Assembly (NCBI RefSeq): GCF_965118635.1
Contig: NZ_CBCPHV010000003.1
Location: 1-64,000, forward strand
Source: Empedobacter brevis_A
GTDB lineage: Bacteria; Bacteroidota; Bacteroidia; Flavobacteriales; Weeksellaceae
Reading direction: 5' to 3'
DNA: 64,000 nt
The notes beneath the pieces were generated by a model. That model made no database searches. It was not told the DNA's origin and saw only the letters and a list, made by a program, of their open reading frames with translations. Each line of letters starts with the position of its first letter. The first letter of the stretch is position 1. Positions 52,286-61,017 of this stretch are shown here, piece by piece. Both the position numbers and the translations under genes were made by a program.

Positions 52286-52312
52286 AGCCCAAAGATAAGA
52301 ATTCCTTGGGCT
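52286..52312 (-). promoter_or_regulatory. gpmI promoter inside the recQ terminator hairpin
   Basis: On the minus strand the -7 box TATCTTTG (52290-52297, perfect) lies inside the hairpin AGCCCAA / TTGGGCT (52286-52292 and 52306-52312), 21 bases before the gpmI ATG. The hairpin is just after the recQ stop. Confidence 0.6.
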
Positions 52313-52330
52313 GAAGTTTATTTTAATGGT

Positions 52331-54532
52331 TTAATTCGCGACTTCGCTAATAAATTTGATTCGCATCAAACGTAATTCTTCATCATCATAATCGTCACCA
52401 AATTCTTCTAATAATGAAGACATTGAATCAGATTCTGCATCCATCAAGAAATCATAAATTTCTTCTTGTTGGTCTTCGTCTAAAATTTCGTCAATGTAAT
52501 AATTGATATTTAGTTTTGTTCCTTGATAAACAATACTTTCCATTTCAGAAAGTAAATCGCTCATCGACATATTTTTTGCTTCTGCAACATCTTCTAAATT
52601 CAATTTTCTATCTGTCGATTGAATGATGTAAACTTTGTGGCTAGATTTATCCGCAACTTGTTTTATCACCATATCTTCAGGTCGAATGATATCGTTGTCT
52701 TTTACATATTGTGCAATGAAATCAACAAATTCTTTTCCAAATTTTTGAGCTTTTCCTTCTCCAACTCCAAAAACATTCGTTAATTCTTTCACGGTTGTTG
52801 GATATTGCATTGTCATATCATCTAAACTAGAATCTTGGAAAACTGCAAATGGAGGAATTTGATGTTTTTTAGAGATTTTTTTGCGTAAATCCTTTAATTG
52901 TTTTAGTAAAACATCATCAAAAGCAACTGGAGCAGACGAAGTTTCTTCTTTGTCGAAATTTCCTTCCGATAACAATTTTTTGAAATCAATATCTTCTGCT
53001 ATTTCAAAAGAAGATGGTTTAGCAATGAAATCTTTTCCTTCTTTGGTAATTTTTAAAATTCCATAAGATTCAATTTCTTTTTCTAATAAATTGCGAACAA
53101 TTAATTGACGTAAAATTGATTTCCAATAATAATCTTCTTTTGCTTTTCCTATTCCAAAAAAATCTTCTGAACTTAAATTGTATGATTTTGTGATAGAAGT
53201 TTCTTTACCAACTAAGACATTTACAACATCATTTAATTTTAATTTTTGATTAGTTTTTTGAATAACTTGTAAAGCAGTTACGGCATCATCTTTTGCTTCA
53301 ACCATCTTTTTAGGATTGCGCATATTGTCATCCATATTTGCGCCTTCTCCATTTTTATCGTCAAATTCTTCTCCAAAATAATGTAATAAGAATTTGCGTC
53401 GAGACATTGAGGTTTCTGCATAAGCGACAACTTCAGAAAGTAATTGCATTCCAACTTCGCGTTCCGCAACTGGTTTACTTGCTAAAAACTTTTCTAGTTT
53501 TTCGATATCTTTATAATCGTAGAAAGCGATACAAATCCCTTCACCACCATCGCGACCAGCACGACCAGTTTCTTGGTAATAACTTTCTAATGATTTTGGC
53601 ATATCGTAATGCATTACAAAACGTACATCAGGTTTGTCAATTCCCATTCCGAAAGCAATTGTAGCTACTACAACACTTGCGTCTTCCATCAAAAACATAT
53701 CTTGATGTTTGCTACGTGTTTTGGCATCTAAACCTGCATGATAAGGAATGGCATTGATTCCGTTTACTTGTAAAAGTTGAGTGATTTCTTCAACTTTTTT
53801 ACGACTTAAACAATAAATTACACCAGATTTACCTTCGTTTTGTTTGATAAATTTGATGATTTGTTTGTCTTGATCAACCTTTGGTCGAATTTCGTAAAAT
53901 AAATTAGTACGATTAAAAGAATCTTTAAATACTTTTGCGCTTTGCATTCCTAAAGTTTTCTGAATATCTTCTTGTACTTTAGGTGTTGCTGTGGCTGTTA
54001 AAGCAATAATAGGGGCATCACCAATTTTGTTAATAATCGATTTTAGATTACGATATTCTGGTCGAAAATCGTGTCCCCATTCAGAAATACAGTGCGCTTC
54101 ATCTATTCCAAAAAAAGAAATTTTAACCGATTTAAAGAAATCGACATATTCTTCTTTTGTCAAAGACTCTGGTGCAACATATAACATTTTTGTTACTCCA
54201 TTTTTGATATCCGTCATCACAGTTTTTGTTTCTGACTTATTCAAAGATGAGTTTAATACATGGGCAATTCCGTTATTTTCCGAAATTCCACGTATAGCGT
54301 CTACTTGATTCTTCATTAAGGCGATTAAAGGTGAAACAATAATCGCGACTCCATCTGACATTAATGCCGGTAGTTGATAACATAAAGACTTACCTCCGCC
54401 AGTAGGCATCAAAACAAATACATCTTCTTTATTAAGTAAGCTTGTAATGATTTCGTGCTGCTGTCCTTTAAATTGGTCAAAACCAAAATATTTTTTTAGG
54501 TAAGATGTTAAGTTTTTCGAAGTGGCTTCCAT
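52331..54532 (-). CDS. recQ: ATP-dependent DNA helicase RecQ
   Basis: A 733-residue RecQ helicase. The helicase core (1-~350) has FDQFKGQQHEI, MPTGGGKSLCY (Walker A), GIDEAHCISEWGHDFRPEY (DEAH and aromatic loop), and YYQETGRAGRDGGEG. The RQC region follows (TSMSRRKFLLHYFGEEF near 375), then the HRDC domain (about 535-615) and an extra C-terminal tail of about 100 acidic residues. All four RQC zinc cysteines of E. coli RecQ are absent (TCRR is MSRR; the CxxCxxC stretch reads GANMDDNM). Recombination repair role. A 7-of-8 promoter box (TAATTTTA, 54546-54553) precedes it. Confidence 0.95.
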   Translation of the reverse strand: MEATSKNLTSYLKKYFGFDQFKGQQHEIITSLLNKEDVFVLMPTGGGKSLCYQLPALMSDGVAIIVSPLIALMKNQVDAIRGISENNGIAHVLNSSLNKSETKTVMTDIKNGVTKMLYVAPESLTKEEYVDFFKSVKISFFGIDEAHCISEWGHDFRPEYRNLKSIINKIGDAPIIALTATATPKVQEDIQKTLGMQSAKVFKDSFNRTNLFYEIRPKVDQDKQIIKFIKQNEGKSGVIYCLSRKKVEEITQLLQVNGINAIPYHAGLDAKTRSKHQDMFLMEDASVVVATIAFGMGIDKPDVRFVMHYDMPKSLESYYQETGRAGRDGGEGICIAFYDYKDIEKLEKFLASKPVAEREVGMQLLSEVVAYAETSMSRRKFLLHYFGEEFDDKNGEGANMDDNMRNPKKMVEAKDDAVTALQVIQKTNQKLKLNDVVNVLVGKETSITKSYNLSSEDFFGIGKAKEDYYWKSILRQLIVRNLLEKEIESYGILKITKEGKDFIAKPSSFEIAEDIDFKKLLSEGNFDKEETSSAPVAFDDVLLKQLKDLRKKISKKHQIPPFAVFQDSSLDDMTMQYPTTVKELTNVFGVGEGKAQKFGKEFVDFIAQYVKDNDIIRPEDMVIKQVADKSSHKVYIIQSTDRKLNLEDVAEAKNMSMSDLLSEMESIVYQGTKLNINYYIDEILDEDQQEEIYDFLMDAESDSMSSLLEEFGDDYDDEELRLMRIKFISEVAN

Positions 54533-54575
54533 CTACACAAAAGACTAAAATTAATATTATAAATTAAATAGTTCC

Positions 54576-54583
54576 TATATTTG
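54576..54583 (+). promoter_or_regulatory. -7 box TATATTTG upstream of kdsD
   Basis: A perfect TAnnTTTG on the plus strand, 113 bases before the GTG start of kdsD. No clear -33 element. If used, it gives a leader of about 105 bases. Confidence 0.5.
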
Positions 54584-54696
54584 ATAACTCTTAAATATAC
54601 ACATAAATTTAATATGATTTATATATAATTGAGTGTAAATAAAAAAGGAGAGTAAAATTACGAAAAATTTTAAAAATAGACAATAGAAATTTTATT

Positions 54697-55662
54697 GTGG
54701 GAAATTCAGAATTAATACAAATAGCGCAAGGTGTTTTTCGAGAAGAAATTCATGCGCTTGAAGCTATAGCTTCTCGTATTAGCGAGCCTTTTGTTGATGC
54801 GGTAAATGCGATATATAATTCAAATGCAAAATTGGTGGTTGTAGGAGTTGGGAAGAGTGCGCATATTGCAAATAAAATTGTAGCTACTTTAAATTCTACA
54901 GGAACTCCAAGTCAATTTTTACATGCGACAGAAGCTATTCATGGCGATTTAGGTCTTGTACGACCAGAAGATGTTGTAATTTGTATCTCGAAAAGTGGAA
55001 ATACACCAGAGATTACTTATTTGGCTCCAATTCTTAAACAATATGCTTCAGTTTTGATTGGTTTAACATCAAATTTGAAATCAGAATTAGCAAAAAACTC
55101 GGATATTGTTTTAGATGTTAATGTAGATAAAGAAGCTTGTCCAGTAAATTTAGCACCAACAACATCTACAACAGCTCAGTTAGTGATGGGGGATGCTTTG
55201 GCAGTTGCTTTGATGAAAATGAGAACATTCACACAAAACGATTTTGCTAAATATCATCCAGGTGGTGCCTTAGGAAAACGAATGTTGTGGACGGTTGAAA
55301 ATATTGTTGATCCGGAAAGAAAACCTTTTGTGCATCAAGATTCTTCGATTACCGAAGTTATTAATTCATTAACATCTGGTCGACATGGAATTACAGTTGT
55401 TATAGATGAAGATAAAATAGTAGGCGTTATTACAGATGGAGATTTGCGTCGAATGTTATTAAATAATGAAACATTTGGCCATTTGAAAGCGAAAGATATT
55501 GCATCGATGAATCCGAAAACGATAAAAAAATCTGAAAAAGCAAGAGAGGCTTTAGCTATTTTGCGTCACAATAGTATCGGACAATTAGTAGTGGTTGATG
55601 AAGATAATCAGTATTATGGAATATTGGACATTCATTCAATTTTAAACGAAGGAATCGAATAA
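54697..55662 (+). CDS. kdsD: arabinose-5-phosphate isomerase (SIS and two CBS domains)
   Basis: A 321-residue KdsD/KpsF-type isomerase that makes D-arabinose 5-phosphate for the Kdo sugar of lipopolysaccharide. The SIS domain (about 30-165) has VVVGVGKSAHIANKIVATLNS, the GTPSQFLHATEAIHGDLG segment with catalytic Glu and His, and ICISKSGNTPE. Two CBS domains follow (about 205-320). The start is GTG: no ATG occurs between it and the in-frame TAA at 54640, and the N terminus fits the family. It is 3 bases before tatC. Confidence 0.93.
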   Translation: MGNSELIQIAQGVFREEIHALEAIASRISEPFVDAVNAIYNSNAKLVVVGVGKSAHIANKIVATLNSTGTPSQFLHATEAIHGDLGLVRPEDVVICISKSGNTPEITYLAPILKQYASVLIGLTSNLKSELAKNSDIVLDVNVDKEACPVNLAPTTSTTAQLVMGDALAVALMKMRTFTQNDFAKYHPGGALGKRMLWTVENIVDPERKPFVHQDSSITEVINSLTSGRHGITVVIDEDKIVGVITDGDLRRMLLNNETFGHLKAKDIASMNPKTIKKSEKAREALAILRHNSIGQLVVVDEDNQYYGILDIHSILNEGIE

Positions 55663-55665
55663 GAT

Positions 55666-56499
55666 ATGGCAAATAATTCAAAATCAAGTATGTCATTTTT
55701 GGCTCATGTTGGTGAGTTAAGAGGACATTTAGTTCGTTCTATTTTATCAATAGTAGTTACATCAATATTTGTAGCAATTTATTGGGACGAATTGGTGGAA
55801 CATGTGATTATGGCTCCATTAAAATCTACTTTTCCTACGTTTGATATTTTTAATCAATTTGGTGAATTAACAGGCTTTGGAAAAATTTATACCGAATCAT
55901 TTGATATTTCGAAAGAGTTAACGAATCTTAACCCTTCAGGACAAATTACATCTCAATTTTTTGCGGTAATTGTCTGTGGAGTAATTCTAGCTATTCCATA
56001 CATTATCTACGAAATTTGGCGATTTGTAAAACCGGCTTTAAAAGAAACTGAACGAAAATATGCAGGGTTTACCATTTTTGCCGTTTCATTTTTCTTTGTA
56101 ACAGGAGTGTTATTTAGTTACTATATGCTATTGCCATTGTGTACACAATTTTTGTTTACTTATGATCCTTTCGGTGTAGGAAATACATGGACTTTGCCAA
56201 GTTATATCGACTTATTTGTTCAATTGTTATTATCGATGGGCGTAATGTTTTTAATGCCTGTTTTTGTTTACTTCTTAACTAGTATTGGAATTTTAACACC
56301 TAAGTTTTTGAAAGAATATCGCAAACACGCATTTATCGTTGTGTTGGTGATTGCCGCTGCAATTACACCAAATGATGTGTACAGCATGATACTGGTAACA
56401 ATTCCACTTTGGTTATTGTATGAATTGAGTGTATTGGTTTCAAATTCAGTTTATCAAAAGCAATTGAAAGCAAAAAGTAAGGACTTAATAAAGAATTAA
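55666..56499 (+). CDS. tatC: Sec-independent protein translocase TatC
   Basis: A 277-residue six-helix inner-membrane protein, the receptor of the twin-arginine translocon. It has the N-terminal MSFLAHVGELRGHLVRS motif (E and R), the first periplasmic loop with FNQFGELTGFGKIY, the conserved AIPYIIYEIWRFVKPALKETERKY segment split into two helices, and AAAITPNDVYSMI in the last helices. Typical of Bacteroidota TatC. It is 3 bases after kdsD and precedes etfBA, from which a palindrome-bearing promoter separates it. tatA is not in the window. Confidence 0.95.
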   Translation: MANNSKSSMSFLAHVGELRGHLVRSILSIVVTSIFVAIYWDELVEHVIMAPLKSTFPTFDIFNQFGELTGFGKIYTESFDISKELTNLNPSGQITSQFFAVIVCGVILAIPYIIYEIWRFVKPALKETERKYAGFTIFAVSFFFVTGVLFSYYMLLPLCTQFLFTYDPFGVGNTWTLPSYIDLFVQLLLSMGVMFLMPVFVYFLTSIGILTPKFLKEYRKHAFIVVLVIAAAITPNDVYSMILVTIPLWLLYELSVLVSNSVYQKQLKAKSKDLIKN

Positions 56500-56502
56500 C
56501 AA

Positions 56503-56540
56503 TATTATGCTTGCATAATAAAATATATTAGCTATTTTTA
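56503..56540 (+). promoter_or_regulatory. etfBA promoter with a perfect palindrome at its -33 element
   Basis: The palindrome TATTATGC-TT-GCATAATA (56503-56520) contains a TTG (56511-56513), followed by 19 bases and TATTTTTA (56533-56540, 7 of 8). The palindrome may be an operator or a weak terminator hairpin after tatC. Confidence 0.5.
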
Positions 56541-56567
56541 CATAAAAGATAAAATAAACACAAAATT

Positions 56568-57314
56568 ATGAAGATATTAGTTTGTATTAGTAGTGTTCCA
56601 GATACTACAGCAAAAATCAACTTCACAGCTGACGGAAAATCATTTGATAAAAATGGTGTTCAGTTCGTTATTAACCCACATGATGAATTTAGTTTAAATA
56701 AAGCAGTAGAGTTACAAGAAAAACAAGGTGCTACTGTTACGATTTTAACTGTTGGAGATGCAACTGTAGATCCAGTTATGCGCAAAGCTTTAGCGATTGG
56801 TGCAAATGACGGAATTCGTATCGATGCTGATGCTCGTGATGATTTCTTTGTTGCAACACAAATTGCAAAAGCTACTAAAGATGGTGGTTTCGATTTAATC
56901 TTGACAGGAAAAGAATCAATTGATTATAATGGAGGATCTGTACCAGGATTAGTTGCAGCAATGTTAGATTATGGTTTCGTTAACGGATGTATTAATCTTG
57001 ACGTAGAAGGTTCTTCTGTGAAAGCTGTTCGCGAAATAGATGGAGGAAAAGAAACTGTAGAAGTTGCTTTACCAGCTGTTATTGCAGGACAAAAAGGATT
57101 GGTAGATGAAGCTGCTTTAAGAATTCCTAATATGCGTGGAATTATGCAAGCGCGTACAAAACAAATTAATGTTGTTGCGCCAGAAGCAACTGAGACGAAA
57201 GTTGAAGTTGTTGGTTATGTAAAACCTGCAGAAAGAGGTAATGTAACATTAATCGACAAAGACAATGTAGCAGAATTGGTAAGATTATTACACGAAGAAG
57301 CTAAAGTAATCTAA
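56568..57314 (+). CDS. etfB: electron transfer flavoprotein, beta subunit
   Basis: The 248-residue EtfB. It has ICISSVPDTTAKINF at the start, VNPHDEFSLNKAVEL near 36, GADIRI-type AMP-binding GDATVDPVMRKALAIGANDGIRI, and VPGLVAAMLDY with LTGKESIDYNGGSVPG, the AMP-binding loop. Together with EtfA it takes electrons from acyl-CoA dehydrogenases. It is 26 bases before etfA, with which it forms an operon. Confidence 0.96.
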   Translation: MKILVCISSVPDTTAKINFTADGKSFDKNGVQFVINPHDEFSLNKAVELQEKQGATVTILTVGDATVDPVMRKALAIGANDGIRIDADARDDFFVATQIAKATKDGGFDLILTGKESIDYNGGSVPGLVAAMLDYGFVNGCINLDVEGSSVKAVREIDGGKETVEVALPAVIAGQKGLVDEAALRIPNMRGIMQARTKQINVVAPEATETKVEVVGYVKPAERGNVTLIDKDNVAELVRLLHEEAKVI

Positions 57315-57340
57315 TTATTCATCTAAAAAGAAATTAAAAA

Positions 57341-58297
57341 ATGGCAATTTTTGTATACGCAGAGTCACACGACGGAAAATATAAAAAAGCAGGATTAGAA
57401 GCAGTCTCTTACGCAAAAGCTACAGCTGATGTTGCTGGAGATACTGTTACTGCAATCGTTTTTGGAAATGCTAGTGCTGACGAATTATATAAATATGGAG
57501 CATCTAAAGTAGTAAAAGTACAAAATGATGTTTTAGCAAAATTTGATGCAAATTCTTATGCAAAAGCTTTGGCAGAAGTAGCACAAGGAGATGTTGTAGT
57601 TTTACCTTCTACAAACGAAGGAGCTACAATTGCACCAGTTTTAGCATTCAAAACAGGAGCTTCTTTAGTAACAAATGTAGAAAAAGCACCAACAGCGGTT
57701 TCTCCATTTACAGTTGCGAGAAAAGCTTTCTCAGGAAAAGGAATTGAAACAGTTGCAGTTTCAGGAAAAGTGGTTGTAACAGTTTTACAAAATGCTTTTG
57801 GAACAAAAGAAAATGAAGTATCAGGTTCAGAAGAATCATTTTCAGTATCAGTTTCTGATGCAGATGTTAAAGTAAAAGTAGTTTCAACAGAAATGGCTTC
57901 TTCAGATAAGATTGATTTAAAAGAAGCAGACATTGTTGTATCAGCTGGTCGTGGTATGAAAGGTCCAGAAAACTGGGGAATGATCGAAGATTTAGCAAAA
58001 GTTTTAGGTGCTGCAACAGCATCATCTAAACCAGTTGCTGATATCGGTTGGAGACCACATGCAGAACACGTAGGACAAACAGGAAAAGCAATTGCACCAA
58101 ATTTATATATTGCAGTTGGTATTTCAGGAGCTATTCAACATTTAGCTGGAGTAAATGGATCTAAAACGATTGTTGTAATCAACAATGATCCAGAAGCACC
58201 TTTCTTTAAAGCAGCAGATTACGGAATCGTAGGAGATGCTTTTGAAATTGTTCCTAAATTAACTGAAGAGTTAAAAAAATATAAAGGTCAAGCTTAA
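57341..58297 (+). CDS. etfA: electron transfer flavoprotein, alpha subunit
   Basis: The 318-residue EtfA. The N-terminal half has the Rossmann-like FVYAESHDGKYKKAGLEAV, and the FAD-binding C-terminal half has IVVSAGRGMKGPENWGMIEDLA, the GRTGKAI-like HVGQTGKAIAPNLYIAVGISG and NDPEAPFFKAADYGIVGD. The protein ends EIVPKLTEELKKYKGQA. The FAD-binding residues are intact. It pairs with the preceding etfB. The operon ends at the terminator 58319-58346. Confidence 0.96.
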   Translation: MAIFVYAESHDGKYKKAGLEAVSYAKATADVAGDTVTAIVFGNASADELYKYGASKVVKVQNDVLAKFDANSYAKALAEVAQGDVVVLPSTNEGATIAPVLAFKTGASLVTNVEKAPTAVSPFTVARKAFSGKGIETVAVSGKVVVTVLQNAFGTKENEVSGSEESFSVSVSDADVKVKVVSTEMASSDKIDLKEADIVVSAGRGMKGPENWGMIEDLAKVLGAATASSKPVADIGWRPHAEHVGQTGKAIAPNLYIAVGISGAIQHLAGVNGSKTIVVINNDPEAPFFKAADYGIVGDAFEIVPKLTEELKKYKGQA

Positions 58298-58318
58298 TCA
58301 TTTTAAGATTATAAATTC

Positions 58319-58346
58319 AATCCGAATCATTTAGATGATTCGGATT
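58319..58346 (+). terminator. terminator of etfBA
   Basis: Stem AATCCGAATCAT / ATGATTCGGATT with loop TTAG, then T7. Confidence 0.92.
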
Positions 58347-58404
58347 TTTTTATTCATTAAAAAAAGATTAAATATTCATCAGTTTTTCATAGATTTACAC
58401 CCAA

Positions 58405-59037
58405 ATGGACAATTTAATTAGATTAAATATTAAAGGAATTTCTTACAGTCAAACTCAAACTGGCGCATATGCGTTGATTCTTGAGGAAAATGTAGGAGGA
58501 AGAAAATTACCTATTATTATTGGAAGCTTCGAAGCGCAATCAATTGCATTGGCTTTGGAGAAAGATATTAACCCACCTCGTCCATTAACCCACGATTTGT
58601 TTATTTCATTAGGAAAAGAATTTCAATTAAATGTCGATTCTATTTATATTTATAAATTGGAAGATGGTGTTTTTTATTCGAATATTGTTTTTGTAAATAA
58701 TGAAGGACAACGTGCCGAAATTGATTCAAGAACTTCTGATGCGATTGCATTGGCTGTTCGTTTCAATGCACCTATCTATGCTTATGAAAATGTTGTAGAA
58801 AAAGCCGGTATTCATTTAGACGTTATTGAAGAAGAAGAAAATATACGTCGTGCAGCAAATAACTACGAAGATGATTTGGATATTTTGGCTGGTTTAGAAT
58901 ATGAATTGTCTGATGTAAATGAATATGAAGGTTGGACAAAATCTGAATTAGAAGCTGAAATGGAAAAAGCTGTGAAGAATGAAGATTACGAATTGGCAGC
59001 GCGCCTTCGTGATCAAATCGATAACATGGGAAACTAA
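58405..59037 (+). CDS. bifunctional nuclease (DUF151) with UVR motif
   Basis: A 210-residue protein. The BFN/DUF151 domain (about 5-130) has LIRLNIKGISYSQTQTGAYALIL, the GRKLPIIIG strand and SRTSDAIALAVR near 112. The C terminus has an acidic linker and a UVR motif (LEAEMEKAVKNEDYELAARLRDQI) as in UvrB/UvrC, a partner-binding element. DUF151 proteins are described as broad nucleases in plants and hyperthermophiles; the function in bacteria is uncertain. It is 18 bases before the nucleoside permease. A box TAGATTTA (7 of 8) precedes it. Confidence 0.9.
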   Translation: MDNLIRLNIKGISYSQTQTGAYALILEENVGGRKLPIIIGSFEAQSIALALEKDINPPRPLTHDLFISLGKEFQLNVDSIYIYKLEDGVFYSNIVFVNNEGQRAEIDSRTSDAIALAVRFNAPIYAYENVVEKAGIHLDVIEEEENIRRAANNYEDDLDILAGLEYELSDVNEYEGWTKSELEAEMEKAVKNEDYELAARLRDQIDNMGN

Positions 59038-59055
59038 TAACTATTTCAAATAATT

Positions 59056-60390
59056 ATGTCTGTAAAGCTTAGACTTACAATCATGAGTTTCCTTGAGTTT
59101 GCGGTATGGGGAGCATACCTAACTTCTATGGGAAATTACTTAGGATCAGTTGGCTTAGGTCCAAAAATTGGTCTTTTTTACGCGATGCAAGGTATTGTAT
59201 CGATTTTTATGCCCGCCATTATGGGTATTGTGGCAGATAGATGGATTCCTGTACAACGTTTGTTAGGATTAAATCATTTATTAGCTGCTATTTTTATGTT
59301 TGCAGCGGGTTATTACGGAATGACAGTTGGAAACAATGTAGATTTTACAACAATTTTCGCTCTTTATTCAGTTAGTGTAGCGTTCTTTATGCCAACAATT
59401 GCGCTTTCTAATTCAACAGCCTACTCAATTTTAAAACAAAATAAATTAGACACAATTAAAGCCTTTCCACCGATCAGAACGTTTGGTACAGTTGGTTTTA
59501 TTGTAGCGATGTTATTTGTTAATTTCTCAGGATTCAAAGATGGTGTTTTTGGATTTAACTTTTCGAATGATTCATCATTTGTAAGTTTTCAATCCAACTA
59601 TTTTCAATTTTTTGTATCAGGAGTTTTAGGAGTTGTTTTATTTTTATACAGCTTTTTATTGCCTGTTTGTCCAGTAAACAAAAGTTCTGAAAAACAATCT
59701 ATTTCAGATGCATTTGGTTTAAAGGCTTTTGCATTATTCAAAGATAGAAAAATGGCAATTTTCTTTATCTTTTCAATGCTTTTAGGAGTTTCTTTACAAA
59801 TTACAAATGGATATGCAAATCCTTTTATTACAACATTTAAGGATGTTCCAGAATATGCCAATACATGGGGAGCAAGTAATGCGAATGCATTAATTTCGTT
59901 ATCTCAAGTTTCAGAAACATTATGTATTTTATTAATTCCTTTTGTGTTAAAACGATTCGGAATAAAAATAGTGATGTTAATGGCAATGGTAGGTTGGGTG
60001 TTACGTTTTGGATTATTCGGTTTAGGAGATCCAGGACCTGGTGTTTGGATGTTTATTTTGTCAATGATTGTGTATGGAATTGCGTTCGATTTTTTCAATG
60101 TATCAGGTTCATTATATGTAGATAAAGAAACAAACAAAGAAATTCGTTCTTCTGCACAAGGAGTTTTCATGATGATGACAAATGGTTTTGGAGCTACAAT
60201 TGGAATGTTAATTGCACAATACATTGTTAATCATTATGTGTTTAGTAAAACAGATTTGGTTGAGCAATTAGAAGGTTGGAGACATTCTTGGCTTATTTTT
60301 GCCGGATATGCTTTGGTTGTAACCGTTTTATTTGCAATTGTGTTCAAATACAAACATAATCCAAACGAAGTACAAGAAATAAAACACTAA
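59056..60390 (+). CDS. nucleoside permease (NupG family, MFS)
   Basis: A 444-residue, 12-helix major-facilitator protein. It opens RLTIMSFLEFAVWGAYLTSMG, has the PAIMGIVADRWIPVQRLL loop, and matches the NupG/XapB nucleoside:proton symporter family, with the central loop PVCPVNKSSEKQSISDAF splitting the two halves of six helices. The specific nucleoside cannot be told. It is 18 bases after the bifunctional nuclease gene, so degradation and uptake of nucleic acids may be linked. That link is inference. Confidence 0.9.
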   Translation: MSVKLRLTIMSFLEFAVWGAYLTSMGNYLGSVGLGPKIGLFYAMQGIVSIFMPAIMGIVADRWIPVQRLLGLNHLLAAIFMFAAGYYGMTVGNNVDFTTIFALYSVSVAFFMPTIALSNSTAYSILKQNKLDTIKAFPPIRTFGTVGFIVAMLFVNFSGFKDGVFGFNFSNDSSFVSFQSNYFQFFVSGVLGVVLFLYSFLLPVCPVNKSSEKQSISDAFGLKAFALFKDRKMAIFFIFSMLLGVSLQITNGYANPFITTFKDVPEYANTWGASNANALISLSQVSETLCILLIPFVLKRFGIKIVMLMAMVGWVLRFGLFGLGDPGPGVWMFILSMIVYGIAFDFFNVSGSLYVDKETNKEIRSSAQGVFMMMTNGFGATIGMLIAQYIVNHYVFSKTDLVEQLEGWRHSWLIFAGYALVVTVLFAIVFKYKHNPNEVQEIKH

Positions 60391-60411
60391 AGTGTAAAAT
60401 AGTATAAAAAT

Positions 60412-60443
60412 AAAAAAGCAAGAATTTTAATTCTTGCTTTTTT
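60412..60443. terminator. bidirectional terminator between nucleoside permease and folA
   Basis: Perfect 15-base stem AAAAAAGCAAGAATT / AATTCTTGCTTTTTT with loop TT. Confidence 0.92.
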
Positions 60444-60449
60444 ATTTGT

Positions 60450-60947
60450 TTAGTTTTCTTTATCTATTTTTTTATACGTTACAAAAGAGTAAGCATACGC
60501 ATGTTTTTCATCTTTTTTAAAATCTTCTCTTTCAATTTCTTCCCATTCATCCGCATCTATTTCTGGGAAATATGTATCTCCGTCAAATTCGTGGTGAACT
60601 TCAGTAACGTACAAAATATCTGTAAATTCCATTGCTTGTTTATAGATATTTCCTCCACCAATAATGTAAATATCATCGTCAATCTTTTTTGCTATTTCAA
60701 TAGCTTTTGGTAAAGAAGATGCAATTTCAATACCTTCTGCATTCCAATTCTGATCTCTTGTGACAACAATATTGGTACGATTTGGTAAAGGACGACCTAA
60801 TGATTCGAACGTTTTTCGTCCCATAATAATAGGATGTCCAGAAGTTAATTCTTTGAAATGTTTTAAATCATTTGGTAAGTGCCAAATTAAATCATTTTTT
60901 GCACCAATCACGTTGTTGCTTGCTTTTGCTACTACAATGTTTATCAT
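60450..60947 (-). CDS. folA: dihydrofolate reductase
   Basis: A 165-residue DHFR, reducing dihydrofolate to tetrahydrofolate with NADPH. It opens INIVVAKASNNVIGAKNDLIWHLPNDLKHF (with the catalytic Asp in place at D26-D27 region), GRKTFESLGRPLPNRTNIVVT, IYIIGGGNIYKQAM and VTEVHHEFDGDTYFPEID. Length is typical of bacterial chromosomal FolA. thyA, which makes its substrate, lies 3 kb away on the same strand with an aminopeptidase between them; each has its own terminator. Confidence 0.96.
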   Translation of the reverse strand: MINIVVAKASNNVIGAKNDLIWHLPNDLKHFKELTSGHPIIMGRKTFESLGRPLPNRTNIVVTRDQNWNAEGIEIASSLPKAIEIAKKIDDDIYIIGGGNIYKQAMEFTDILYVTEVHHEFDGDTYFPEIDADEWEEIEREDFKKDEKHAYAYSFVTYKKIDKEN

Positions 60948-60968
60948 AAGTCAGTTATAAGGTAAAAA

Positions 60969-60993
60969 AAGCTATCCTTTTTGAGGATAGCTT
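60969..60993 (-). terminator. terminator of the M1 aminopeptidase gene
   Basis: Stem AAGCTATCC / GGATAGCTT with a 7-base loop. The T-run is on the minus strand (as A's at 60964-60970), so it serves the gene at 61018-63552. Confidence 0.88.
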
Positions 60994-61017
60994 AACAAAT
61001 ATAATAATTTTAGCGAA

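Noticed and set aside
52269..52292. N-terminal extension of gpmI from a TTG
   Set aside because: The TTG is part of the -7 box TATCTTTG; the ATG at 52268 begins at the family's normal N terminus.
53338..53664. 108-codon plus-strand frame within recQ
   Set aside because: Antisense to the RecQ helicase core; the composition is not that of a real protein.
57556..57933. 125-codon minus-strand frame within etfA
   Set aside because: It is antisense to a strongly conserved gene and has a Ser/Thr-rich shadow composition with no known domain.
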